DNA from: an uncultured Muribaculaceae bacterium
GTDB lineage: Bacteria; Bacteroidota; Bacteroidia; Bacteroidales; Muribaculaceae
Direction: 5' to 3'
Length of the DNA stretch: 26,085 nt
Assembly: GCA_958439725.1 (NCBI GenBank)
Contig: CAUBWJ010000032.1
Span: 1 to 26,085 of the forward strand
The notes beneath the pieces are model-generated. The model was not told the origin of the DNA, did not search any database, and saw nothing but the letters and a program-made list of their open reading frames with translations. Of the stretch, positions 1-6,584 are shown piece by piece. Within the stretch, counting starts at the first letter, position 1; each line of letters starts with the position of its first letter. The position numbers were made by a program, and so were the translations under genes.

Positions 1-1
1 A

Positions 2-403
2 AATCACTCAGAGATATGCGACCCCAGCGTTAACAAATATTGGGGAACGGGGTCTAAGGGCAACTATGTGACGAAGGATGATGTAAAGATAGCCAAAAAC
101 TATTTGTCGGAGATTGAACTTAAACGCTTAAACCTGCTTGTCTCGGGCTTTCTGGATTTTGCAGAGTTCCAGGCATTGGAAATGAATCCAATGACAATGA
201 GAGATTGGATAGAAGCATTAGATAACCAGATTATTGCTCATAAGCGAAAGGTCCTCACCGCCTCTGGAAATGTCACGCATCAACAGGCAATCGAGAAGGC
301 CGAAAAGGAGTTCGATATTTATCGCAAACGTGAAATGGCCCTTTGGGAAAGTGATTTTGACAGAGAAATCAAGAAATTAAAAGACCGGAATACCTCAGAC
401 TGA
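2..403 (+). CDS. RhuM family protein, C-terminal part (partial at window start)
   Basis: The reading frame is open from base 2 to the TGA at 401-403, so this is the last 133 residues of a gene that begins outside the window. A GTG at 68 is only an internal codon. The block around LKRLNLLVSGFLDFAEFQAL, followed by PMTMRDWIEALD, HQQAIEKAEKEFDIYRKRE and ESDFDREIKKL, matches my memory of the C-terminus of the virulence RhuM family (PF13310). These are cytoplasmic proteins of unknown biochemical role, first named in a Salmonella pathogenicity island and common in genomic islands and near restriction-modification or phage genes. The end is helical and highly charged. Base composition is more AT-rich than the downstream genes, which fits an accessory region. 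The family call is fairly firm; the function is unknown. Confidence 0.8.
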   Translation, partial: NHSEICDPSVNKYWGTGSKGNYVTKDDVKIAKNYLSEIELKRLNLLVSGFLDFAEFQALEMNPMTMRDWIEALDNQIIAHKRKVLTASGNVTHQQAIEKAEKEFDIYRKREMALWESDFDREIKKLKDRNTSD

Positions 404-450
404 TTCTTTATTATCGCTGCAGGCATAGTTGCCCTGATAGCGACGAATAA

Positions 451-543
451 ATCAACACGATAGTATATTATGGCAAACCTGCAATACTCGACGCGTGGGA
501 AGGAGTATGGGAGCACCAACCGCCATATTTAACTTTATTTTGA
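451..543 (+). pseudogene. Possible remnant of a gene 3' end
   Basis: A short open frame follows the in-frame TAA at 448-450 and ends at TGA 541-543. It has no ATG, GTG or TTG start. It encodes about 30 residues, including YYGKPAILDAWEGVWEHQPP and ending YLTLF, which read like a genuine protein C-terminus rather than noise. I do not recognise the family. It sits just behind the RhuM fragment in a region otherwise without genes, so it may be the tail of a gene lost by deletion or insertion. It could equally be chance: thirty residues is short, and the support is only the protein-like composition. Confidence 0.25.
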
Positions 544-577
544 TGGGGAGTGCGGGATAGTTGCACACACATGGAGG

Positions 578-585
578 TATTTTTG
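578..585 (+). promoter_or_regulatory. Possible -7 box upstream of the 638 gene
   Basis: TATTTTTG matches the Bacteroidota -7 consensus TAnnTTTG, 52 bases before the ATG at 638. No -33 TTG is found at the usual 19-21 base spacing; the nearest TTG, at 561, is only 14 bases away. This is therefore a weak call. The rest of 404-637 shows nothing convincing apart from the possible remnant at 451-543. Confidence 0.3.
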
Positions 586-637
586 CCGTACAATCAATGA
601 TATAGCCACTCGGCATAATTTCTAAATTCTCTTTCCC

Positions 638-859
638 ATGACAACCATCGCAAAATCCGATCTGATTTTCGCCACACTCTCGCTCCACGGCTCTACCGTG
701 GCATCGATGCAGATGAGTGGCGTGAGCACACTCCCTGAAATTATCCGCACAATCCGGTCGTCGGTCGACTCCCTCTCGGGCATGGCCACTCTGTCGCTGC
801 GCAACGGCAGCCAGGGCTGGAGTTCCACCCATAGGCTGCTGTTCTCGGCAGCCGTGTGA
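638..859 (+). CDS. Small hypothetical protein, 73 residues
   Basis: The ATG at 638 opens MTTIAKSDLIFATLSLHGST, and the frame ends at TGA 857-859. The protein is small, without a signal peptide or membrane segment, and alternates short beta-like stretches (LIFATLSLHG, MATLSLRNGSQGW) with a helix-like segment (LPEIIRTIRSSVDSL). I have a vague recollection of similar short proteins in Bacteroidales but cannot name a family. It converges on the TPR gene, with only six bases between the two stop codons. The GC-rich wobble positions and absence of rare codons favour a real gene. The minus-strand frames covering the same bases look like shadows. Function unknown. Confidence 0.5.
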   Translation: MTTIAKSDLIFATLSLHGSTVASMQMSGVSTLPEIIRTIRSSVDSLSGMATLSLRNGSQGWSSTHRLLFSAAV

Positions 860-865
860 CAGCGC

Positions 866-1135
866 TCACGGATTAAGCAGGTCGGGGTTGAAAAACGCCT
901 CGATATCACGCGCCTGCTCCAGAGCCTTCGACGCCGGTCCTTCAGGATCTATTTCCGCCGAGGCGGCATAATCATTAATGGCAGAGCTGCGGCGCCCCAG
1001 CCGCCACCACAGTTTGCCGCGCATAAACAGAGCCTGCGCATTCTGCGGATCCTCTGCCACAAACCGGTCGAGCGCCTCCATGGCCTCGCCGGTTTTGTTT
1101 TTCCTTATCAGTCCTTCAATTTCTTCTATAGTCAT
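866..1135 (-). CDS. Small tetratricopeptide repeat protein
   Basis: This 89-residue cytoplasmic protein begins MTIEEIEGLIRKNKTGEAME. It contains about two TPR units: ALDRFVAEDPQNAQALFMRGKLWWRLG (residues about 20-46) and RRSSAINDYAASAEIDPEGP (about 48-67), with the small/large residue pattern of TPR helices (A-x-x-x-R-G, and A-x-x-D-Y-x-x-A-x-x-I-D-P). The end, IEAFFNPDLLNP, resembles the tail of a short TPR protein that is widespread in Bacteroidales. TPR proteins mediate protein-protein contacts; the partner is not known here. It is divergent from the phosphatase gene starting at 1222 and convergent with the small gene at 638. Confidence 0.8.
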   Translation of the reverse strand: MTIEEIEGLIRKNKTGEAMEALDRFVAEDPQNAQALFMRGKLWWRLGRRSSAINDYAASAEIDPEGPASKALEQARDIEAFFNPDLLNP

Positions 1136-1206
1136 TTTCCTACTTTTTTACCTTTCAGAATGTTCTAAATAAAAAGGTGGCCGCGCTGCCACGATTTACC
1201 ACCCTG

Positions 1207-1214
1207 CAAAGATA
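1207..1214 (-). promoter_or_regulatory. Likely -7 box for the TPR gene
   Basis: Read on the minus strand, this site is TATCTTTG, a perfect TAnnTTTG. It lies about 70 bases upstream of the TPR start codon in the divergent gap 1136-1221. No clean -33 TTG is seen 20 bases further upstream. No clear box for the plus-strand phosphatase gene is visible in the same gap. Confidence 0.45.
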
Positions 1215-1221
1215 GCAAAGA

Positions 1222-2499
1222 ATGAAGAAAATCCTCCATCCCGCCAGACCCGCAATAATTCTCTTGGCAATAATTGTAAGCATCACCCAGGTCGACGCCC
1301 GCACGCCCGTCACCGTCAGCAACCACACATGGCAGGAATGCACCGGAAGCGCGCTCCCCTATCCGGCGCCAGATGTCACGCCATCCTATCCCGACTCCCT
1401 GCAACCGGTGATGATAAACCACATAGGGCGTCACGGCGCACGCTTCGCGGCATCGCCCAAATCGCTATCGGTCATAACGCGTGCGCTCGACACCGCCGAT
1501 AGCCTCGGCACCATCACCCCCGCAGGCAGACAGCTGCGGGTGATTGCAGCACAGGTCGTGCACCATACCGACGGGCGCTGGGGACAGCTCGACTCACTAG
1601 GCCGCGCCGAACAGCGCGAAATCGCCTCGCGCATGTACCGGCTCTTCCCGCAGCCCTTCAAAGCCGGAAAAGTGACCGCAATCGCCTCTTACGTGCCTCG
1701 GTGCCGCGCAAGCATGTATGCCTTTGTCCACGAACTTGCCTTGCTCGATCCGCGGCTGGAGATCTCGGCCGACGCAGGCCCCGAATTCACGCCACTCATG
1801 CGATTCTTCAAAACCGACACCGCTTACCTCGCTTTCCGCGAAAGCCACGAACTGAAACACACCTTTAAGAAATACGCCGAAACGGCCCTTACCATAGCGC
1901 CGCTCGAAAGGGTGCTCGGCGCAGGATTCCCGTTTCCGGCCGATAAATCCGAACTCATGGACCTCGCCCTTGCGGAATATCAGCTCCTTGCCGGGCTGTC
2001 GGCCATCAGCCTTCCGTCGCCAGACATTTCCCAATACTTCACACCGGAGGAATTCAACCGCCTCTGGTCCATATTCAACATGCGCCAGTATCTGCGCTAT
2101 TCCTGCTCAATACTTGGCGATACTCCCGCGCTGGCAGCATCGGCGTTGCTGGCCGACATAATAGCCACCACCGACAGCTACGTCTATCACGGCGCAGGCG
2201 CCCCGGTGCAGCTTCGCTTCGGCCATGCCGAAACCCTCATGCCCTTCCTCTCCCTTCTGGAAATAGCTCCGGCACACTTTATATCCGACAATCTTCATGA
2301 AGTAGCCACCCATTGGCTCGACTTCCACCTTGTGCCAATGGCTGCCAACGTGCGCTTCATAGTGTTCCGCGCACCCTCCGGCCGCCACTATCTGCGCTTC
2401 GACCTCAACGAACGTCCCCTCCCCCTCATTCCCGGCAACCCCGCCCTCTACCTCCCCCTCCCCCAGGCCCTGACCCACCTTCAGTCCCTCCTCCGGTAA
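1222..2499 (+). CDS. Secreted histidine phosphatase, MINPP-like
   Basis: This 425-residue protein has a signal peptide (MKKILHP then a hydrophobic stretch, probable cleavage after VDA near residue 26), so it acts in the periplasm or outside. The catalytic histidine phosphatase motif is RHGAR at residues 70-74, with His71 as the phosphate acceptor. A conserved arginine region, RCRASMYAF, lies near residue 160. The proton-donor motif is HAE at 335-337, rather than the HD of classical histidine acid phosphatases. HAE is typical of multiple inositol polyphosphate phosphatases (MINPP), which include Bacteroides phytases, so phytate or inositol phosphate hydrolysis is a reasonable guess. Phosphorylated sugars are possible alternatives. 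Length fits the family. It appears to stand alone and is divergent from the TPR gene. Confidence 0.8.
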   Translation: MKKILHPARPAIILLAIIVSITQVDARTPVTVSNHTWQECTGSALPYPAPDVTPSYPDSLQPVMINHIGRHGARFAASPKSLSVITRALDTADSLGTITPAGRQLRVIAAQVVHHTDGRWGQLDSLGRAEQREIASRMYRLFPQPFKAGKVTAIASYVPRCRASMYAFVHELALLDPRLEISADAGPEFTPLMRFFKTDTAYLAFRESHELKHTFKKYAETALTIAPLERVLGAGFPFPADKSELMDLALAEYQLLAGLSAISLPSPDISQYFTPEEFNRLWSIFNMRQYLRYSCSILGDTPALAASALLADIIATTDSYVYHGAGAPVQLRFGHAETLMPFLSLLEIAPAHFISDNLHEVATHWLDFHLVPMAANVRFIVFRAPSGRHYLRFDLNERPLPLIPGNPALYLPLPQALTHLQSLLR

Positions 2500-2583
2500 T
2501 AATAGCACCCTCTACTGTCCCATTTCGCTATTTTTATATCATGCGATAAAAATTGGGATTCTTTAAAATTTTTTTCGAAAAAA

Positions 2584-2614
2584 TTTGGAGATACAAAATT
2601 CTTCCATACCTTTG
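2584..2614 (+). promoter_or_regulatory. Bacteroidota-type promoter for the TraB/GumN gene
   Basis: The -33 element TTTG is at 2584-2587 and the -7 element TACCTTTG is at 2607-2614, with 19 bases between them, matching the Bacteroidota sigma factor consensus. Transcription should start near 2621. This decides the start of the next gene: the in-frame ATG at 2617 lies at the transcription start, so the ATG at 2671 is preferred. The promoter may also serve the ABC genes downstream. Confidence 0.8.
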
Positions 2615-2670
2615 CAGTGTTGTACTTCACTACAACACCATATAACCACAACAAATCATTGTCCTCCGTT

Positions 2671-3564
2671 ATGAAAAAAACATTGCTCATTGCCTTGGTG
2701 ACCATCCTTTCTGTTCAGGTTCAGGCACAACTTCTCTGGAAAGTGTCGGGCAACGGCATAGAACGTCCGTCGTACATCTTCGGAACCCATCACCTCGCTC
2801 CCTCCGATTCCATCCTCTCATCCCACCCATCGATCGACGCCGCACTCCAGGCGGTTGACTGCGTGTACGGCGAAGTTCTGCTCTCCGACATGGCATCGGC
2901 CCAAAACGAGGTGTTGGCGGCACTACAGGCTCCTGCCGACTCTACCCTTACCGACATCCTCTCCACCGCCCAGCTCGACTCCATAGGCACCCTCCTCACC
3001 TCCTACGCCGGCACACCTGTGAACCCCGCAATGTTCTCAGCTTTCAAGCCGGCAATGATCTCTACTCAGCTCGAAGCGCTCCGCTCTCTCGCCGTATTTC
3101 CTGGATTCAACCCTGCGCGGCAGCTCGACGCGCTGATTCAGGCCAAGGCTGCCGAGCTTGGCAAGAAAGTAGACGGTCTCGAGACAATCGCTTTCCAGAT
3201 CAAACTGCTCTACGGCTCGCCGGTAGCACGCCAGGCAGCCGACCTTATGAAATCCGTAAGGCTCGACGGTAAGCTGCGCCTTTTCACCCGCGAACTCACC
3301 CGCGCATATACCGCCGGAGATCTCGAGCGTCTGCACGCCCTGATGAACGATCCCGAGACAGGCATGACTCCCGAAGAGGCCGAAACCCTCATCACCAGCC
3401 GCAACCAGGCATGGGTGAACTTTCTGATAGGCGCCCTCACAACGGCCCCCATGTTCATAGCCGTAGGCGCCGGACATCTCCCGGGCCCCAGCGGAATCAT
3501 CAACCTGCTGCGTTCAAAAGGCTACACTGTGGAACCGGCCGAAAACTCCATCACCCAGCAATGA
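2671..3564 (+). CDS. TraB/GumN family protein, exported
   Basis: Starting at the ATG at 2671, this is a 297-residue protein with a signal peptide (MKKTLLIALVTILSVQVQA, cleavage before QLLWKV). The frame extends to an ATG at 2617, but that would place the start inside the promoter region and in front of the signal peptide. Family features of TraB/GumN (PF01963) are visible: SYIFGTHHLAP near the N-terminus, VYGEV about 60 residues in, and AVGAGHLPGPSGIINLLRSK near the C-terminus. The GTHH and GAGHLPG motifs carry the conserved histidines for which metal-dependent hydrolase activity has been proposed. The substrate is unknown. The ABC ATPase starts 26 bases downstream, so cotranscription is possible though functionally unexplained. 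Confidence 0.85.
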   Translation: MKKTLLIALVTILSVQVQAQLLWKVSGNGIERPSYIFGTHHLAPSDSILSSHPSIDAALQAVDCVYGEVLLSDMASAQNEVLAALQAPADSTLTDILSTAQLDSIGTLLTSYAGTPVNPAMFSAFKPAMISTQLEALRSLAVFPGFNPARQLDALIQAKAAELGKKVDGLETIAFQIKLLYGSPVARQAADLMKSVRLDGKLRLFTRELTRAYTAGDLERLHALMNDPETGMTPEEAETLITSRNQAWVNFLIGALTTAPMFIAVGAGHLPGPSGIINLLRSKGYTVEPAENSITQQ

Positions 3565-3590
3565 TATAAACCATTATACGAGATAATATA

Positions 3591-4424
3591 ATGCTTCAGC
3601 TCAACAACGTTTCCTACAGCTACCGCAAGGGCGAAAAAGCCCTCGACAGCATCAACGTGACTGTTCCTACCGGTCTGCATCTCCTCCTGGGCGAGAACGG
3701 TGCCGGCAAAACAACCCTGCTTCACATCATAGCCGGACTCCGGTTTCCAGAATCCGGAGAATGCCTGGTAGACGGCGTCGACACTTCTCTCCGTTCGCCC
3801 GCCACGCTTTCAAAGGTGTGCATCATGGCCGACGACACCATGTTTCCCGCATCGTCAATCAACGAGATGGCCCGGCGCTGCTCCGACTTCTACCCTCGCT
3901 TTTCTCCCGACGTGCTGCGCCAGTGTCTTGACGCTTTCGGCATGACGGGCTATGAAAAGCTGGCCCACATGTCGCTCGGCAACCGCAAAAAAGCGCAGCT
4001 TGCCTATGTGCTCGCCCTGCAGACCGACATTCTGCTTCTCGACGAGCCGGCCAACGGACTCGACATATCCTCCCGTCAGATTCTGCTTGAACTTCTGGGA
4101 CGTTTCATCCTCCCCGACCAGACAGTGATCATCTCCACTCATGTGGTGTGGGACTTCATGAACCTCATAGAAGGCGTGATGGTGATAAACCGCGGAAAGA
4201 TGCTCACGGCCATGTCCACCTGGGACATCACCCGCCGTCTGGCATTCGTCACCGACCGTCTGCCCGTGGAGGATGCCCTCTACTCCACCCAGCTCCAGGG
4301 CCTCTTCCACGCCATTCTTCCGGCCGATCCCGACAACCCCACCGACCTCGACTTCCTCCTGCTCTACTCGGCCCTACATTCGCCGAGCAGCGAAAGCATT
4401 CTTTCAATCCTTAACGCCGAATAA
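3591..4424 (+). CDS. ABC transporter ATP-binding protein (YtrB-like)
   Basis: This 277-residue cytoplasmic ATPase couples ATP hydrolysis to the neighbouring membrane protein. Walker A is GENGAGKTT at 34-42, the signature is the variant MSLGNRKK at 127-134 instead of LSGGQ, Walker B is ILLLDEP with Asp151-Glu152, and the switch histidine is His184 in ISTHV. The Q-loop position reads MADDTMFP, with an acidic residue instead of glutamine. Such degenerate signatures occur in DrrA/YtrB-type ATPases. The permease starts two bases after its stop, and a GntR regulator follows, as in YtrA-type clusters. The substrate is unknown; export or a cell-envelope stress role is plausible by analogy with Bacillus Ytr. 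Confidence 0.9.
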   Translation: MLQLNNVSYSYRKGEKALDSINVTVPTGLHLLLGENGAGKTTLLHIIAGLRFPESGECLVDGVDTSLRSPATLSKVCIMADDTMFPASSINEMARRCSDFYPRFSPDVLRQCLDAFGMTGYEKLAHMSLGNRKKAQLAYVLALQTDILLLDEPANGLDISSRQILLELLGRFILPDQTVIISTHVVWDFMNLIEGVMVINRGKMLTAMSTWDITRRLAFVTDRLPVEDALYSTQLQGLFHAILPADPDNPTDLDFLLLYSALHSPSSESILSILNAE

Positions 4425-4426
4425 TC

Positions 4427-5203
4427 ATGAACTCAATCACAACATATCCCGCCGACCGTTTTTCCTTCGGCCGACTCGCGATGGTGGCCCGCTATTACTG
4501 GCCCACCGTAAGAATGCAGGTAATCCTCTATCCGGCCATTTCACTTGTGGCAGGCATACTCATCACCCTCTGCAAAGGCCATGCCGGCTGGGCGCTCATC
4601 CTCACCGGTTTTCTCTCGATGCCGATGTCGCTTCTGCTTAACTTCGGGCCTCTGGTCTTCGCCATGAAGTCAAATCAGGAGATAGAGACCATGATTCCCG
4701 CACGCACCTCCGAGAAGACTACATTCGTGCTTCTCTACAATCTCGTGGTAATGCCCTTCCTCATCCTCTTCCCCAAGTTCATAGTCACTTATATCTTCTT
4801 CCCCGACTATGCCATGACCCTGGCCAACGACCAGGAAGCCCAGGAAGTGCTCCGCGACCTCCTTGCCGACAACTCCTTCTTCATACAGGCAATCTCGCTG
4901 TGCTCCACCCTGATGCCGGTGGCTGTCTGCACATTCTGTGTATTCTTCTTCCGCAAGCGCCGTGTGCTCTATTCCATCATCTGGACCATTGTGTCCATAA
5001 TGGTTCCGGCCATAGCAGGCATAGTGTTCGGAATATGGTTTGCTCTCACCGACATCGCCTCGGGGATGGACGGCGAGACCGTCAAGACCCAGTTCTTCGA
5101 CGTATTCCGGCCGCTGACCATCACAATCTCAGTCATCGGGCTAATTATCGACATTATCTTCTGCTGGCTCACAGCCCGCGCTATCCGCAGAAATCAGTAT
5201 TAA
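4427..5203 (+). CDS. ABC transporter membrane protein (putative permease)
   Basis: This 258-residue protein has about six hydrophobic segments: ILYPAISLVAGILITLC near 35-55, ALILTGFLSMPMSLLLNFG near 60-80, FVLLYNLVVMPFLILFPKFI near 100-120, a segment containing ALCSTLMPVAVCTFCVFFF near 155-175, IIWTIVSIMVPAIAGIVFGI near 185-205, and ITISVIGLIIDIIFCW near 232-250. It has no ATPase motif. Lying two bases after an ABC ATPase and 10 bases before a GntR regulator, it is most likely the cognate integral membrane subunit. I do not recognise a specific subfamily; the transported molecule is unknown. Confidence 0.75.
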   Translation: MNSITTYPADRFSFGRLAMVARYYWPTVRMQVILYPAISLVAGILITLCKGHAGWALILTGFLSMPMSLLLNFGPLVFAMKSNQEIETMIPARTSEKTTFVLLYNLVVMPFLILFPKFIVTYIFFPDYAMTLANDQEAQEVLRDLLADNSFFIQAISLCSTLMPVAVCTFCVFFFRKRRVLYSIIWTIVSIMVPAIAGIVFGIWFALTDIASGMDGETVKTQFFDVFRPLTITISVIGLIIDIIFCWLTARAIRRNQY

Positions 5204-5213
5204 CCAGTAGTAA

Positions 5214-5609
5214 ATGGACTTCAAGACCGACAAACCAATATACCGACAGATTGTCGACTATTGCTTCGCCTGCATTCTCACGCGCAAGTGGCTGCCGGGC
5301 GAGAAGGTTCCGTCCGTCAGGGAAATGGCTCTGCAGATGGCGGTCAACACCCACACGGTGATAAAAGCCTTCGATTTCCTGCAGGATGCCGGAGTTATTT
5401 ACCCCAAAAGAGGAATGGGGTTCTTTCTGGCCGACGACGCCGAATCGCAGGTTGACCGCATACGCCGCGAACAGTTCTTTTCCGAGACTCTTGACCATCT
5501 CTTTTCCGAAATGGATATGCTCGGTATAAGCATGGACAGCGTTGTAGAGCACTGGAAAGCACGCAGAAACCGCGCGGCTGACGCCTCGGAACCCGCACAG
5601 CAGCAATAG
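5214..5609 (+). CDS. GntR family transcriptional regulator, YtrA subfamily
   Basis: This is a 131-residue DNA-binding protein. The winged helix occupies residues 1-75, with the GntR pattern PIYRQIVDYCFACILTRKWL, then PGEKVPSVREMALQMAVNTHTVIKAF and the wing GVIYPKRGMGFFLA. The C-terminal part is a short helical dimerisation region (about 55 residues) rather than a ligand-binding FadR or HutC domain, which is the hallmark of the YtrA subfamily. It follows the ABC ATPase and permease genes with an 10-base gap and probably represses that operon. In many YtrA clusters the regulator comes first; here it is last. A strong terminator follows. Confidence 0.88.
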   Translation: MDFKTDKPIYRQIVDYCFACILTRKWLPGEKVPSVREMALQMAVNTHTVIKAFDFLQDAGVIYPKRGMGFFLADDAESQVDRIRREQFFSETLDHLFSEMDMLGISMDSVVEHWKARRNRAADASEPAQQQ

Positions 5610-5636
5610 GTAACAACTTTTTCATACTATTTTTTC

Positions 5637-5666
5637 ACGAGGGCCGGAACTTTTTCCGGCCCTCGT
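5637..5666 (+). terminator. Strong intrinsic terminator after the ABC/GntR cluster
   Basis: A 13-base stem, ACGAGGGCCGGAA at 5637-5649 pairing with 5654-5666, has a four-base loop (CTTT) and a short T-rich tail. A T-run also precedes it, so it could act weakly on the other strand too. It closes the run of genes from 2671 to 5609. Confidence 0.9.
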
Positions 5667-5719
5667 TTGTTACAACCTTATACAGGCCTTAATACTCACA
5701 CTGCAAAAATTAGTCCGTC

Positions 5720-6283
5720 ATGATTACCATCGTTTACTGCCATCCTTACGACAAGAGCTTCAACCATGCCATTCTCAACGCCGTCACGAAGGAACTCACC
5801 GACAACGGCCGCGACTACCAGGTGATAAACCTCTACGACGAGCACTTCGACCCCGTGCTCGGAGTCAACGACCTTGCGGTCTACTCGCAGGGAAAAACTC
5901 TGGACGAACAGGTGAAACATTACGACGAAATGCTGCAGCGCACATCCGAGATTGTATTCATCTTCCCCATCTGGTGGGGAATGATGCCGGCCATGCTCAA
6001 AGGCTTCTTCGACCGCACTTTCCTCAAAGGCATTATCTACGACACCACTCCCGAGGGCGCACTGATGCCATGCCTCGACATACACCGCACCACGGTAATC
6101 ACCACCTCCGAGGAGGATTCCGCCATCATCGAGCCTTTTATCGACGGCTACTTCAAGCCTCTCGTACTCGAAACCGTGGGAATGAACGAAGTAACCTGGT
6201 TCAACTGCGACCACATCTCTTCCGGAACAGCCGAGCACCGTTCTGAATTCCTCACCGAAGTTCTCAAATCCTTCGCCGGATAA
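5720..6283 (+). CDS. NAD(P)H-dependent oxidoreductase, flavodoxin-like fold
   Basis: This is a 187-residue cytoplasmic flavoprotein. It starts MITIVYCHPYDKSFNHAIL, the phosphate-binding loop pattern of the NQO1/KefF/MdaB family (H-P-x-x-x-S-F-N). The FMN/FAD-contact region FPIWWGMMPAMLKGFFDRTF is near residues 90-110. These enzymes reduce quinones or other electrophiles with NAD(P)H. There is no signal peptide. It appears to be a single gene, between the terminator at 5637-5666 and the repeat at 6331. A weak 6-base stem (AGAGAG at 6303-6308 with CTCTCT at 6323-6328) and T-run could end its transcript. The physiological substrate is not evident. Confidence 0.88.
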   Translation: MITIVYCHPYDKSFNHAILNAVTKELTDNGRDYQVINLYDEHFDPVLGVNDLAVYSQGKTLDEQVKHYDEMLQRTSEIVFIFPIWWGMMPAMLKGFFDRTFLKGIIYDTTPEGALMPCLDIHRTTVITTSEEDSAIIEPFIDGYFKPLVLETVGMNEVTWFNCDHISSGTAEHRSEFLTEVLKSFAG

Positions 6284-6330
6284 TTCGGATACCCCCGACA
6301 TGAGAGAGTTGCAAAATTCCCGCTCTCTTT

Positions 6331-6414
6331 GTAGGGATGTACGCTCGTGCATCCGCTGACCGCCAACGCATTGACATTAAAACCATTATCGGCTGCTCCA
6401 TGGAGCAGCCCTAC
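6331..6414. repeat. Palindromic repeat element, copy 1 (REP/BIME-like)
   Basis: The 84-base element begins GTAGGG and ends CCCTAC, so its ends are inverted repeats. The left arm holds a hairpin, GGATGTACG-CT-CGTGCATCC at 6335-6354 (one T-G wobble). The right arm holds the perfect palindrome GGCTGCTCCATGGAGCAGCC at 6391-6410. A 33-base core separates them. A second copy with the same arms but a different core lies at 12185-12287. It resembles non-autonomous REP- or MITE-like intergenic repeats; no transposase is visible. Confidence 0.75.
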
Positions 6415-6542
6415 TTTTTTTTGCAGGTTAGCAGCACATATTTTTACGGAGCCTAATTACTCTACCGCAGCGGTGCAGACAAGATTTTGTAATATTTTTG
6501 TGAAATTTTCATTTCACACCCCCTCAGGTGGCCATTATATAG

Positions 6543-6550
6543 TACTTTTG
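6543..6550 (+). promoter_or_regulatory. Likely -7 box for the calcium ATPase gene
   Basis: TACTTTTG matches TAnnTTTG and lies 34 bases before the ATG at 6585. A second match, TATTTTTG at 6493-6500, lies further upstream. Neither has a clear -33 TTG at the standard distance. Confidence 0.5.
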
Positions 6551-6584
6551 CAGAGTTTTTATCCACATAACCAAAAAAACAGAC

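Noticed and set aside
2530..2553. AT-only 8-base hairpin after the phosphatase gene
   Set aside because: ATTTTTAT/ATAAAAAT is too weak and too likely by chance in AT-rich sequence to call a terminator.
2617..2670. 18-residue N-terminal extension of the TraB/GumN protein
   Set aside because: It begins at the expected transcription start and would sit in front of a good signal peptide.
5696..6352. 218-codon minus-strand frame opposite the NAD(P)H oxidoreductase gene
   Set aside because: It covers the whole of a recognised gene on the other strand, and its start falls inside the palindromic repeat.
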